Shown: in pieces, positions 44,709-54,912 of the stretch
How positions within the stretch are numbered: position 1 is the first letter of the stretch
Layout of the letters: every line of letters begins with the position of its first letter
DNA from: Dehalobacterium formicoaceticum
Lineage (GTDB): Bacteria; Bacillota; Dehalobacteriia; Dehalobacteriales; Dehalobacteriaceae
Reading direction: 5' to 3'
NCBI RefSeq assembly: GCF_002224645.1
Contig: NZ_CP022121.1
Span: 806,001 to 870,000 of the forward strand
Length of the DNA stretch: 64,000 nt
The notes under the pieces: model-generated
Told to the model about the DNA's origin: nothing
Databases searched by the model: none
The model's input: the letters and a program-made list of their open reading frames with translations, nothing else
Position numbers and translations under genes: made by a program

Positions 44709-46091
44709 ATGAAAAAAAAGAAAACCTTCGTGCTGGATACCAATATTTTGCTTCATTCACCCTATGCCATCTATGCTTTTGAGGACAACCATATTGTCAT
44801 TCCGGAGGTGGTCCTGGAAGAATTGGACAAATTCAAAAAGGATAACACGGAATTAGGTGCTAACGCCAGGCTGGTGGCTCGTATCATTGACGGCTTGAGG
44901 GAAAAAGGAAACTTAAATAAAGGCATTAAATTGGATACGGGTGGTAAACTACGTATAGAAATGAATTACCATGATGTCAAGCTGCCGGATAGTTGGGTGG
45001 GAACCGTAAATGACAATAGGATTCTCAAGGTGTGTAAAGGCTTGCACGAAAAAGGTGAAAAAGTTTACCTGATCAGTAAAGATATGTTCATCAGGATTAA
45101 AGCCGATGTTTTAGGTGTTATTGCCCAGGATTTATTAAAAGAACAGGCTCCTGTTTACGATGAACAATATCAAGGACGTATGGATGTGTATGCCGAGGAA
45201 GATAAAATTCAGGAATTTTACAGCCAAGGGCGGCTGCTGCCGGAGGATGTTTATCAATTTTCTCTTACTACGAGAAAGCATGTTCAGGAGGAATTGGTGG
45301 TCAACCAATTTTTAATTCTTCATTCTAACAATAATGAAAAACAAACTGCTTTAGCTCGCTTTAACGGCAAGGAAATTGTTCCTTTAAATTATATACAAGA
45401 ACATCCCTTTGGCATTATGCCCCGCAATGCTGGCCAAAAATTTATGCAGGAAGCATTAATGCTGGACGCTGATATTGCTCCTTTGGTGATTATCAAAGGT
45501 CCGGCAGGTACTGCGAAGACCTTTTTTTCTTTGGCTGTCGGTCTGTATAAAATGCTGACGGAAACCGGTCGTCTTTATCGCAAAATTTTAGTTTGCCGGC
45601 CCAATGTAAAATTCGATGAGGACATCGGTTTTTTGCCTGGTACGGAGCAGGAAAAAATTGCTCCTTTTCTCAGACCGGTCATAGATAATTTAGAGATTTT
45701 AAGCGATAACAACGAAAATGAACGATATAAGAATGAAAAATGCTTAAAAGACAAAATTGATGAGCTTTTTGACCGGGATATTATTCATACGGAAGCCATC
45801 GCCTTTATCCGAGGCCGTTCCATTGTAAAACAATATGTACTCATTGATGAAGCCCAAAATCTTACCCCGAAGCAGGTCAAAGGGATTATTACCCGAGCGG
45901 GAATGGGTACGAAAATCATTTTAACCGGCGATCCTGAGCAAATCGATCATCCTTTTTTGGACAGCAGAACCAACGGCTTAAGCTATGCTGCGGAGAAAAT
46001 GAAGGGCAGCCCCCTTTGTTTCCAAATCACTCTGTCCGATGAAGAATGCGAGCGTTCTAATCTGGCTTATGAGGGTGCAAAAAGATTATAA
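44709..46091 (+). CDS. PhoH-family ATPase with N-terminal PIN domain
   Basis: 460 residues. An N-terminal PIN nuclease domain (FVLDTNILLH; acidic residues in VLEELDKFKKDN and GTVNDNRIL) and a C-terminal PhoH ATPase domain with Walker A IKGPAGTAKTFFSLAVG near 265 and Walker B YVLIDEAQNLTPKQ. Probably an RNA helicase/ribonuclease of the YlaK type. Its last 33 bp, including the stop, are one copy of the repeat that brackets the island. Confidence 0.92.
   Translation: MKKKKTFVLDTNILLHSPYAIYAFEDNHIVIPEVVLEELDKFKKDNTELGANARLVARIIDGLREKGNLNKGIKLDTGGKLRIEMNYHDVKLPDSWVGTVNDNRILKVCKGLHEKGEKVYLISKDMFIRIKADVLGVIAQDLLKEQAPVYDEQYQGRMDVYAEEDKIQEFYSQGRLLPEDVYQFSLTTRKHVQEELVVNQFLILHSNNNEKQTALARFNGKEIVPLNYIQEHPFGIMPRNAGQKFMQEALMLDADIAPLVIIKGPAGTAKTFFSLAVGLYKMLTETGRLYRKILVCRPNVKFDEDIGFLPGTEQEKIAPFLRPVIDNLEILSDNNENERYKNEKCLKDKIDELFDRDIIHTEAIAFIRGRSIVKQYVLIDEAQNLTPKQVKGIITRAGMGTKIILTGDPEQIDHPFLDSRTNGLSYAAEKMKGSPLCFQITLSDEECERSNLAYEGAKRL
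46059..46091. repeat. 33-bp direct repeat, left copy (end of phoH)
   Basis: From AATCTGGC to GATTATAA, ending with the phoH stop codon. Repeated at 54215-54247 with a single mismatch (third base of an Ala codon). Confidence 0.9.
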
Positions 46092-46276
46092 TGAAAAAAA
46101 ATCAAGAGAATGTTTTTTCAGTTAAGGATGCTATCAGAGGGTGCTACCCCATATAAAGAAACTTTCGCGGCTTATTCCGAATTTAGGATAAACATCGTTA
46201 TCCCGAAAGTTTTCTTAACCTTGAATATTAGTGGCATTTGTGATAAATAGACCTTCAAAAAAATTGGGGATAACAA

Positions 46277-46438
46277 ATGTTGACTTTAACCGGAGAAGTC
46301 TTCTGCGTTCAAGAAGAACAATATACCGCCAAAGAATTTTTATCCTTTCTTGAAAAGGTGCTAATAAAGTATCCTGGGCAGCGAATTGTGATGATTCTAG
46401 ATAATGCTAAAATTCACCGTGCTAAGCTCATTCAGCCA
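46277..46438 (+). pseudogene. IS630-family transposase fragment
   Basis: The first 54 codons read like the DDE part of an IS630 transposase (QRIVMILDNAKIHRAKLIQP, with the second catalytic Asp). It lacks both the N-terminal region and the third acidic residue, being cut at about 46438 by the end of the next element. Codons beyond that point are antisense to the neighbour. Confidence 0.7.
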
Positions 46439-47982
46439 TCCTCAGCGATCTTGGAAACATGTTTTGTGGGGGTTGTTGCTGTCACTTTTGTAGGGCGTGG
46501 ACCCCGTCCTTTATATTCAGGCACTTTAAAGGTTGGTTGAGTGCGCCAAACCTGTGTGTTGTTATGAATATCTGCAAAATACCAATATTTATCTGAGATA
46601 GCGTCAAGAAACTCTTTACTGTTTCCGTAAAGACAATCCACGCCTATCCATTTTGCTTTAAATAGCCCAGATTCTTCGATTTTATGAATCAAATCCAGCC
46701 CAATCTGCGGCTTTGTCCGGAAGGTTAGTTCATCAGGCACGGCGCAGTCTTGCCTACGCTGTGCATAATCTTCACCAAACCACTTTTCCGGCATGAAAAG
46801 CTGGGCCGAAATTAAACCATAACCTTTAGGGCCTGAATAGCCTACAAAAACACCCACCTGACTGTTTTCAACTTTTCCGACGCTGCTGCAATATTGACGT
46901 GCCACGCCGACAGAATTCTTGCCTTTTTTAACAAAACCACTTTCATCAACAGTAAGCATTCCTTCATCGTCGGAAAGGCGTTCGGAAAGACCTTCTTGAT
47001 AAATTTTTATGGCTTTTTCTTCATCCCATTGGGCATTCTTCATGAAATTCTGTAAATTACGTGGACCCCTGGGATTATCGATGAATTCCAAAGCTATAGG
47101 TTCAACTGACTTTCTTTCTAAATTGCTTAACAATCCTCTCGTATACGCATATAAGTTAGCAATTGGCTCTGCTCGTTTAAAACAGTCTGCAAAACGACTT
47201 ATATAATTATTGAACATCTCTGGTAGCTTATCTATAATATCAGGCACTTTTGCTTCTTCCAGGATCCCTTCATGCCAAGTATTTTTTTGTAGTTGCATCG
47301 AAACCATCTCCAGATATTTATTACTTTTATTGTGGACCCGGGGCGGCTTATGCCTACCTGTACAACCCATTAGTTGTTTGAAATTTTTCTTAAGAGGATA
47401 TAAATAGACTCCTTTCTTGTTTCCGTGATATTGATACGTGATTCCGACTTTGCCAAACCCGCTGGTTTCCCCAACATAGTGCCAGTTTGCAGCCCTGTAA
47501 CATGTTCCTTTATATTTATCTTGATCAACAAAGGTTTCTAATAAATAGGGCTCAACCCCATAAAGAAGCGGCCAATCGTGTTTGAGATGTTTGATAGATA
47601 AGGCTATTAAATGAGAAGCAAGATTTTTAACGTGCACCCATGGTAAAATTAAAAAACGATTATTGTTCAAAACATGATGTAAATACTTTTTGCGCTCTTC
47701 ATCATTCCAGTCAATAAAGGTATCCCGCACGCCCAGTCTATAAGAGGCTTGGTTATAACTGATAGCCGCAATGGGACGTTCATTAAACCACACAAGATAT
47801 TTAACGCGTGGACCAATTGTTTTATTATGACCCAAATAATGGTACGATTTTACAAGCTGATTCCAGAGAGCTTCCATTTCTGTGCGATTAACAAGCTCAA
47901 TTCTTAGCGCAGATTTTATCTTAAATATTCCTTCTGCCAAGGGGGTATCGTCAATAGAAGGAATAATATTTCTTGGTTCCAT
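46432..47982 (-). pseudogene. IS701-family transposase with DruA-like (DUF4338) N-terminal domain, 3'-truncated
   Basis: About 516 residues from the ATG ending at 47982 (AAAGGA 9 nt upstream). Residues about 20-215 match the DUF4338 domain of Druantia protein DruA: SYHYLGHNKTIGPRVKYLVW, NNRFLILPWVHVKNLASHLI, LLETFVDQDKYKGTCYRAAN. Residues about 275-516 are an IS701 DDE transposase: LTVDESGFVKKGKNSVGVAR and WIGVDCLYG supply two catalytic Asp. The C-terminal third with the catalytic Glu is missing; the frame ends KIAEDG at the junction with the IS630 fragment. Probably inactive as a transposase. Confidence 0.8.
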
Positions 47983-48105
47983 AATAACGAATCCTTTCAA
48001 TTTGTTTATGTTAATCTAAAAGTACCCCACTGTTTCAGTTGAAAAATCCCCCACCCAAGGAATATAATACCTCATGAGTTATTGCATCATGAGGGGGCTG
48101 ATGGG

Positions 48106-49636
48106 GTGATAAAACTGAAAACAAAGCAAGAGATAATACTCATGCATATTCGTGATGGTATATCACAAAGGGAGATTTCCAGAATAACAGGGAGTGATCG
48201 AAAAACCATAAGGAAATATCTACGTGAGTATGAGGAAAAAAGAAGGGAACTAATTGAAAATGAAGGGATGGATACAGAAGAAATAATTAGCACAATAGTT
48301 GAAAAGCCGAAATATGATACATCAAACAGGCAAAAGAAAAAGCTCACAGACAAAATAATTGAACGCATAAAATTCTACCTTGATGAAAATGAAAAACGCA
48401 AGGCTATGGGCCTTCATAAGCAGATAAGAAAAAAGAACCATATACATGAGGATCTAAAAAAGGAAGGCATGGATATTGGGTATACAACAGTATGCCTGGC
48501 CATATCAAGGATACTAAATGAGAGCAAAGAAGCATTCATAAGAGGTGTATATGAGCCCGGTGATATATGTGAATTTGACTGGGGTGAAGTAAAACTATGG
48601 ATAGGCGGGGTTCTTATGACCTTGCATATGGCAGCCTTTTGTACAGCACGTGGTAATTACCGATTTGGCCGTCTCTACACCAATGAGAAAACGGAAAGCT
48701 TTCTGGAATCCCATGCGGAATTTTTCTCACATATTCAGGGTAATCATAAAACCGTGGTATATGACAATATGAGGACAGCAGTAAAAAAATTCGTTGGCAG
48801 ATATGAAAAGGAACCAACAGAGGCCCTCCTGAAATTATCCACCTATTACTGCTACCGATATAGATTTTGCAATGCCTATTCAGGCAACGAAAAAGGACAC
48901 GTTGAAAAAACTGTAGATTATCTTAGGGGAAAAGCATTCACAGGCAGATTAGAATTTGACAGCATTGAAGAGGCGAACGAATATTTATTGCAGGTCTGTA
49001 ACGAGGTTAACAAAGAAAAAAAGGCGGCCATGGACGGAAAAACAGCGGCCCAAATGCTGGAAGAAGAAAGGGATTATTTGATGCCTCCATTACCCCCGTT
49101 TGATTGTGCAGTTGTTAAAAATTATCGAGTTAATAAGTATTCTACCATAAACGTTGACGGTTGTTTCTATTCGGTTCCGGATAACTATGTGGATAAACTG
49201 GTACTCGCCAAGGTGTACAAAGGAAAAATCGTGATTTTTTATGAAGGTGAAAAGTTGGCGGAACATACTAAGTTATTGGGCTTTGGCAAATGGTCCCTTG
49301 ACATTAACCAATAGCTTGGCTTTGCAACAGGCAAATTCAAAAATCATTAACTTTTGCGAAAAATATTTTACCACAAATAAACGAGATTTTGTAGAATTAC
49401 TTTCGTTCATGAAAGAATTCGAGGTTCAAATCGAAAAAATAGAATCCGCCATACCCAAGATGCTTCTAATCAATCCTACTGATATTAGAACAGATAAGAT
49501 TAAGCTCTTGTGCATGAATAATGACAGCGATTCTAATATTAACATTAATGGGGAAGATGAAATATATCAGAATTCTAAAAACATGCTTCATCTTTATGAG
49601 CAGCTTTTAAATACCGGTAAGGAGGTAGCTATGTAA
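48106..49636 (+). pseudogene. istA: IS21-family transposase istA, with internal deletion
   Basis: GTG start 48106. An N-terminal helix-turn-helix (GISQREISRITGSDRKTIRK) and an rve integrase core (PGDICEFDWGEVKLWIGGVL; NAYSGNEKGHVEKTVDYLRG). The frame stops at 49314 after GKWSLDIN, and the C-terminal part resumes in another frame with TNSLALQQANSKI to 49636. IstA proteins have about 12-15 residues between these points (a PGAL-type segment), so a short deletion near 49305 has shifted the frame. The expected element end with spaced repeats lies just upstream (about 48020-48070). Confidence 0.85.
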
Positions 49637-50406
49637 TGGGCAGCAATGAAATATCAAATTCAATAGAGGAACTGACAAAAAACCTCAAATTACCGGCTAC
49701 AAGGCAGAATTTTAGGGAACTTGCCAAGGATGCAGCTTCTAAAAATATGGATTACATGGAATATCTATATAGACTTTTACAAATGGAATATGATGCAAGG
49801 AGCGACAATGCGATCAAAAACAGGATAAGAAGGGCTCAGTTCCCCTTTAAAAAATATTTAGAGGATCTGGAAGTAGATTGCTTGCCGGGGGACGCCCAAA
49901 AATAGTTACGGATGCTAAAAACCCTAGATTTTATTGAAACAGGACAAAATATAATATTTGCGGGTAATGCCGGTACGGGTAAGTCGCATCTGGCAATTGG
50001 TTTGGGTATAAAAGCGTGTACCCAGGCCTATAAGGTCTGGTATACTTCTGTACCGTCCCTTATCAATTTATTAAAGGAAACCCGGGCCCAGCAGTCATTA
50101 AGGGCTTTTGAAAACAGGTTCTTGAAATATGATCTGATTATTGCTGATGAATTAGGATATATATCCTTTGATAAAGAAGGCTCGGAATTATTGTTTACCC
50201 ACCTATCCCTTAGGGCCGGACAAAAATCAACAATAGTAACGACAAACCTGTCATTTGACAGATGGGATGAAATCTTTAGGGATCCTATTTTAACAGCTAC
50301 AATGGTGGACAGGCTCACACACAAATCATATTTCATTAATATGAATGGTAATTCCTATAGAATCAAGGAGACGGAGGAATGGCTTGAAAATGAAAATTTG
50401 GCATGA
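49636..50406 (+). pseudogene. istB: IS21-family helper ATPase istB, with in-frame amber stop
   Basis: The frame begins at ATG 49636 overlapping the istA end, and reads through TAG 49903-49905 without changing phase. Before the stop is FPFKKYLEDLEVDCLPGDAQ, after it LRMLKTLDFIETGQNIIFAG and Walker A GNAGTGKSHL. Family members have Lys at the TAG position, so this is a simple AAG-to-TAG change. Walker B is LIIADELGY. Confidence 0.88.
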
Positions 50407-50553
50407 TGCTAGGGCACTGGCTACAGGTCCCATGATTTAACCCTGGCAAGAACTCGTCGGGATTCTTTGAAGATAGTCACTTAGGCCAGTTTCCGTACTA
50501 TAGCACGGCAATTGTATATGGTAATCTAATATTAGGTCAACCAGCTCATTGAA

Positions 50554-50946
50554 ATGAATTCGGATGCTGATCCCCTCCTGGTCATGACCCTTAAGGAAAG
50601 TAACAGTGCGAAGACCATCCGTTATTTTGAAAACCGTTTCGGAAAGTACGATGTCGTTATCGCAGATGAATTAGGGTATACTTCCTTTCGTGATTTGAAA
50701 CATACTCTGGATATTCGCCCCGTATATCATCGTTTGTCAGATCGGATAAAATCACATGTCCTTCTTTGCTGGCTTGGATTATTGCTGATTCGCATGGCTG
50801 AGCAAGAATTGGATCAAACCTGGTACAACATAAAGCGAACACTCCATACGGTACAAATCGGACACCATAAGTGTCAGGGCGGTGAAGTATGGATGAGTAA
50901 CCTCTCACTACAGAACAAGGCAAATTGTTTAAAAAGATGGATCTAA
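50554..50946 (+). pseudogene. Chimeric fragment: istB piece joined to IS4/IS1634-like transposase tail
   Basis: Residues about 10-47 (TLKESNSAKTIRYFENRFGK, VVIADELGYTSF) are from a second, different IstB. From residue 48 on the frame reads RDLKHTLDIRPVYHRLSDRI and HVLLCWLGLLLIRMAE, the C-terminal region of IS1634-type transposases. Two unrelated IS remnants have fused in frame. The 150 bp upstream holds no recognisable gene. Confidence 0.65.
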
Positions 50947-51092
50947 ATGTGCCACCACGTTATTACAATATTAATATTGCAGGTAATGATACTCTGTAGA
51001 CACACGACCATTTTCGCTTTAGCCGATGAAAACCCTTTAACCATGCCATTTTCATCGGTTTTGTTCATCTACATACTGTTCAACGCTAGTTA

Positions 51093-51825
51093 AAGCGTAA
51101 GTCTGTCTGACATTAAACCCTTCAAAATCAAGTATTATTGCGAGAAACGTGATCCTGATTTTGAATCAAAAATGCACAATGTCCTTATGGTCTACAAACA
51201 AGTAGAGATGCAGTTTGACGATGAAGGAAATATCATTGTTCCGGAAGATGGTGTCTTTACTGTGACACTATCCTATGACGAAAAACCCGGTATACAGGCA
51301 ATCGCCAATACAACAGACGATTTAAGACCGACGCCGAAAAACGGTACAGTACTCAGAGATTATGAATACAAACGGCTTGGAACAGTCTCTCTTCTTGCAG
51401 CTATTGATTTACTGACAGGAGAAGCCATACCCTTGGTGAGTGATACTCATAAAAGTTCTGATTTTGTAGCATTTTTAAAGATACTTGATGATAGGTACCC
51501 TGCTAAAGACAAAATCAGAATAATCCTGGATAATCACTCTGCCCACAAATCAAAGGAAACACAGAACTTCCTTGCCACAATGCCAGAGGGGCGATTTGAA
51601 TTCGTCTTTACTCCAAAACATGGGTCGTGGCTGAATATGATTGAAAGTTTCTTCAGCAAAATGACCAAACAGATGCTTCGTGGAATCCGTGTAAAAACAA
51701 AACAGGAACTCGTTGATCGTATTTATTTGTATTTCCAAGAAGTGAACCGTGAACCGGTTGTTTATCATTGGAAGTACAAAATGGATGAGATATCACAGGA
51801 TGAGGTTGTCGCTGTTAATAGCTAA
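51093..51825 (+). pseudogene. IS630-family transposase, N-terminally truncated
   Basis: The frame opens after TAA 51090 and reads SLSDIKPFKIKYYCEKRDPD before the first ATG (51172), so the homology extends upstream of the apparent start. The DDE triad is present: SYDEKPGIQA, RIILDNHSAHKSKE and HGSWLNMIESFFSK. The N-terminal DNA-binding half is missing, as are a start codon and ribosome site. It is not the missing half of the fragment at 46277, because the DDE regions overlap and differ. Confidence 0.75.
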
Positions 51826-52238
51826 CTATATATTTTTCGATATAATAGTTCTACTGAGTTACGGTGGATGTCAAGTTTTTCGGCTATCTTGATGTTACTC
51901 ATTCCAGCCGAATTAAGAAGCAGAATCTAGCCCTTTGGGCTATGACTATATCATACCAGGAGGTGATAACATGCGTACTTTCTCCCAGTTAAGAGCATAG
52001 TAAACGGGCTACTAATAAGTAAAAGTTACTAAGAGATTAATGTTTAATTATTAAAATCAAAACTGGAAATTTAATGGGATTTGGATTACAAAATTAATTA
52101 TATGATTCCATTGCAGAAACCGCTATTTTTAAATTTTAGGCTACATATAGAGTGATGAATTAAACAGACCCATATATGGCGTGCAAAATCGTAAAATGAC
52201 CCTTTTTCAGTGGAATCATTATATGAGAAGGCTAAAAA
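51826..52238. other. Non-coding stretch inside the island
   Basis: 413 bp without a supported gene. A ribosome-site-like AGGAGGTGATAACATG near 51960 leads only to a 9-codon frame. AT-rich; it probably carries the promoter of the secreted protein gene that follows, but I see no clear -35/-10 pair. Confidence 0.5.
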
Positions 52239-53444
52239 ATGAAGAAGTATTTGATAGCTTTTTTTGTCTTAACTGTATTTCTTATTTATTCCGCGAGTTC
52301 TTATGCAAAAACGAATATCCCAGTGGATGCATTAAAGGTTGATTATAAACTTGAGATTGAAAAATTAATTAGTGAAGAATTTGACTATCAGTTGAAACAA
52401 TATGATGAACTTAATGAAGAAGAGAAAGAGGAGTTCTCAAAGAACGTTGGTATAGTGACTGATGACTATGAGCTATTTAAAAAGGAATTAGAAGAATCCC
52501 TATAAAACGCATTTGTCTTCTATATGGACGAAAGTGGAAATCTTTTTGATAAAGACGGATATATTGAGACAGTAGAAATTAGTGGGATGGACTTAATTGA
52601 GGATACTGATGCAACTGACCTTCGATTAGGGAAGGAGGTTGAAAAGGCTACCGCTCAAGATCCTGCAAAAATTAATGGTGCATATACAGGAGCTTTTGTT
52701 CGTCAAACATCGGTACAAGGGTATATGGGTATTTATTCTACAATGACACTGCCTACTAAAGCTAATGGGGCAATGGACATTAGGGAATATTTACCTATAC
52801 CTAATCCTGATAATCAAAAGCCAAAAACAACAGGATATCTCTATAACACTTTAGATTGTGGAACACCCTGGGAATTTGGTAGCTCTTATCCTGTTGAAGG
52901 AGGTTTGCAATATAGTTATCAAAATGACAACTATTCAGGATACGTTAGAGTCAATGGTGGGCCATTAAACTTTAATGACATTAATGGCAATACTGTACCG
53001 CGTTTCAAAAGTAATACGGCATTTACTCAGAATTTAAGATATGAGCCAGCCAATGGCAAAATTAAGTACTATGCAAATGGTGTCAGTATAAGCGGGACTT
53101 CCCAGTCATTGGTGTTTGGTATTACTAAAACCTTTACCAGTTCCGAAAAGTCTACACTTAGAGCGGGAAGGGTTACAGGCTTAGCATGGGATAACACAAA
53201 TTGGGGAAACTGGAATACAACAACTCCCCTAGGGAAAATTAACACAACCTACAATAATGCAAAATTGCTTAAGGTTGACGGTACTACGCAGGTAACTCTA
53301 ACTACTTCTTTACTTGATACAAGGATTAATCCTAACACCGGAAAAATTTACGGAACAGTCGATTGGCCTTCTGAAAAAGTTAACAAAACCCCTTCAACGG
53401 GATCCATTGGGACACAACAACATATATTAGATGTAACAAATTAA
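52239..53444 (+). pseudogene. Secreted protein, interrupted by an in-frame TAA
   Basis: The gene starts at ATG 52239 with a signal peptide (MKKYLIAFFVLTVFLIYSAS, cleavage near 23). TAA at 52503-52505 breaks the frame between FKKELEESL and NAFVFYMDESGNLFDKDGYI; the phase is unchanged and the ATG at 52524 has no ribosome site, so one AAA-to-TAA change in a 401-residue gene is the simplest reading. The C-terminal 250 residues are beta-rich, with GAYTGAFVRQTSVQGYMGIY and FGSSYPVEGGLQYSYQNDN, resembling secreted YrpD-like proteins. Confidence 0.7.
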
Positions 53445-53459
53445 CGAGGTGTTTTACAT

Positions 53460-53981
53460 ATGAGAAACTTTCTGTTGATATTTTTTTCAGTGCTGGTATT
53501 TTCTGCAGCACTGGTAATTCCCAATGTACAAACTTGTTTAGCTCAAGTTGAAGTTACAATTGCAGAAAATCAAAACGCACCTTTTATAAAAAAAGAAATT
53601 TTCAAAGAAGATGATTGGGTGCCTGTAAGATGGCTTTTCCAACAATATGTTGATTCGGTAGACTGGGAGAATGATCGTAAGGTAGCAGTTGTTAAAAATG
53701 ATGGCAAAGAGTTGATCTTTAATTTTTCCAGACAGGAAATAGCTGTAAAAGAAAATCAATTTTTGGTTCCTATCGGCTATTCAAAATTTATAAATGGAAG
53801 AGTATTCATTGATGGTGCTTGGATCGGAAGCATTTTTGACATGTATGCTACAACTGGCCAAGACAAAGATAAGGATGATATAAGAAATAAACTTGATTTC
53901 TTACCGATAACGGGTATTGATAACTTATATTCGCCTAAAGATGGTATTTTGCATCTAACTATTTTCCTGGATAAGAAATAA
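53460..53981 (+). CDS. Secreted protein with copper-amine-oxidase-like domain
   Basis: 173 residues from ATG 53460, behind CGAGGTG. Signal peptide (cleavage near 27, after LA) and one stalk-type domain with DDWVPVRWLFQQYVDSVDWE and FLVPIGYSKFINGRVFIDGA. Located 15 bp after the broken secreted-protein gene, an order that matches the 36354/37873 pair. Confidence 0.7.
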   Translation: MRNFLLIFFSVLVFSAALVIPNVQTCLAQVEVTIAENQNAPFIKKEIFKEDDWVPVRWLFQQYVDSVDWENDRKVAVVKNDGKELIFNFSRQEIAVKENQFLVPIGYSKFINGRVFIDGAWIGSIFDMYATTGQDKDKDDIRNKLDFLPITGIDNLYSPKDGILHLTIFLDKK

Positions 53982-54214
53982 GTGGGACTTTCAACGCAGG
54001 TGACCCGAACCGTACCTTTTTTCAAGAAAAAAAGCAACCCTTCAAGACTGCCTTTTCCATAGCTTGAGTATTCTACAGTCAGACACTCAGATTGATTGCC
54101 TTTCGGCAGAACATTGTCTTTCTGGCTGTGCAAAATTTTACACATTATTGCAAGGTATTAAACCTTGTTGGGAATAACCTAATACACGAAAAATGAAACA
54201 TTCTCGTTCCAACA
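53982..54214. other. Right end of the island, no gene seen
   Basis: About 230 bp. A minus-strand frame (to 54145) has no start signal or family match and runs antisense into the previous gene. Nothing else can be supported. Confidence 0.4.
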
Positions 54215-54247
54215 AATCTGGCCTATGAGGGTGCAAAAAGATTATAA
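54215..54247. repeat. 33-bp direct repeat, right copy (duplicate phoH end)
   Basis: AATCTGGCCTATGAGGG and onward to GATTATAA, differing from 46059-46091 at one synonymous position. Immediately before it, CGTTCCAAC resembles the preceding phoH codons (CGTTCTAAT) with synonymous changes. Confidence 0.9.
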
Positions 54248-54251
54248 CAGC

Positions 54252-54294
54252 AAAAAGTTCAACCAGCCGTTTGACATTGGTGGTTGAACTTTTT
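54252..54294. terminator. Bidirectional terminator, probably native to phoH
   Basis: AAAAAGTTCAACCA, a 16-nt loop, TGGTTGAACTTTTT. It sits 5 bp after the duplicated phoH stop on one side and 8 bp from the end of the minus-strand gene on the other. Confidence 0.8.
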
Positions 54295-54301
54295 ACATTT
54301 T

Positions 54302-54868
54302 TTATTCCTCAGCAATCCGCACCGGATTACATAACACTTTTTTACTATGAGCTGTCCTTCCGCATTTTCGGCAGAGGTAGCGTGGCTCAAGCACTAAAGC
54401 GATATATTCCTCCTGATGCTTCCTATGGAAATCCCGCTTCACCAATTTGCACAGATTAATTTTTTTACCCAGGATTTTTTTGGCTTTGCTCTTTTTCTTT
54501 TTCTTCTTTTTTTCATCTTTTTTGATCACAACAGAATATTCTAAGGATTCTTTTGTGTCTTTTTGTTCATCAATCTCGTTTAGATCATCATCGTCATCCT
54601 TATAATCGCCATCTTCAATATCATCTTCTTTTGTTTCCTCATTTTTATCATTATCATCTTTTACAGCTTCATCATCTGCTTCAGAAGCATGTTCCTGATT
54701 ATCTTTCCCGGGTTCTTGCTGTGTCTCTTCATTCATGGTCGTTTCAGTATCAGCTGCAACTTCATCAGGCAGGACTGAGGAAGACTGCTCATCTTGTTCT
54801 GCTTTTGTTGCTATGGCTGTTATTTCCGCTTCTTTTGAATCATTATCATTATTTCTCCAGGTTATCAT
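54302..54868 (-). CDS. Acidic low-complexity protein with C-terminal zinc-ribbon-like motif
   Basis: 188 residues from the ATG ending at 54868 (AGAGAGGG 9 nt upstream). The first 110 residues are extremely acidic (Asp/Glu runs, DYKDDDDDLNEIDEQKDTKE); then a Lys run (KKDEKKKKKKKSKAKK) and a C-terminal part with YLCRKCGRTAHSKKVLCNP, a possible Cys4/Cys3 zinc site. Last gene of the polyphosphate cluster. The opposite charges of its two halves suggest binding to polyanions by the Lys part. No family recognised. Confidence 0.6.
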   Translation of the reverse strand: MITWRNNDNDSKEAEITAIATKAEQDEQSSSVLPDEVAADTETTMNEETQQEPGKDNQEHASEADDEAVKDDNDKNEETKEDDIEDGDYKDDDDDLNEIDEQKDTKESLEYSVVIKKDEKKKKKKKSKAKKILGKKINLCKLVKRDFHRKHQEEYIALVLEPRYLCRKCGRTAHSKKVLCNPVRIAEE

Positions 54869-54912
54869 GCCCTCCACCCTCTCTTTAATTTTTTGTCTTT
54901 GCTCTTTATTGG

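Larger units (their letters stand above)
46092..54214. mobile_element. Island of decayed IS elements and a secreted-protein cassette, inserted at the phoH 3' end
   Basis: The 8.1 kb between the two repeat copies holds at least five transposase fragments or pseudogenes and one cassette of surface proteins, all absent from the surrounding conserved blocks. No integrase or recombinase gene is visible. The likely native phoH terminator lies just beyond the right copy (54252-54294), which supports insertion at the phoH end. The 185 bp after phoH contains only an inverted repeat (AAACTTTCG with CGAAAGTTT about 45 nt apart). Confidence 0.75.

Noticed and set aside
54553-54888. 111-residue plus-strand ORF rich in His and Leu
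   Set aside because: It is the antisense of the acidic repeat-rich protein gene at 54302.
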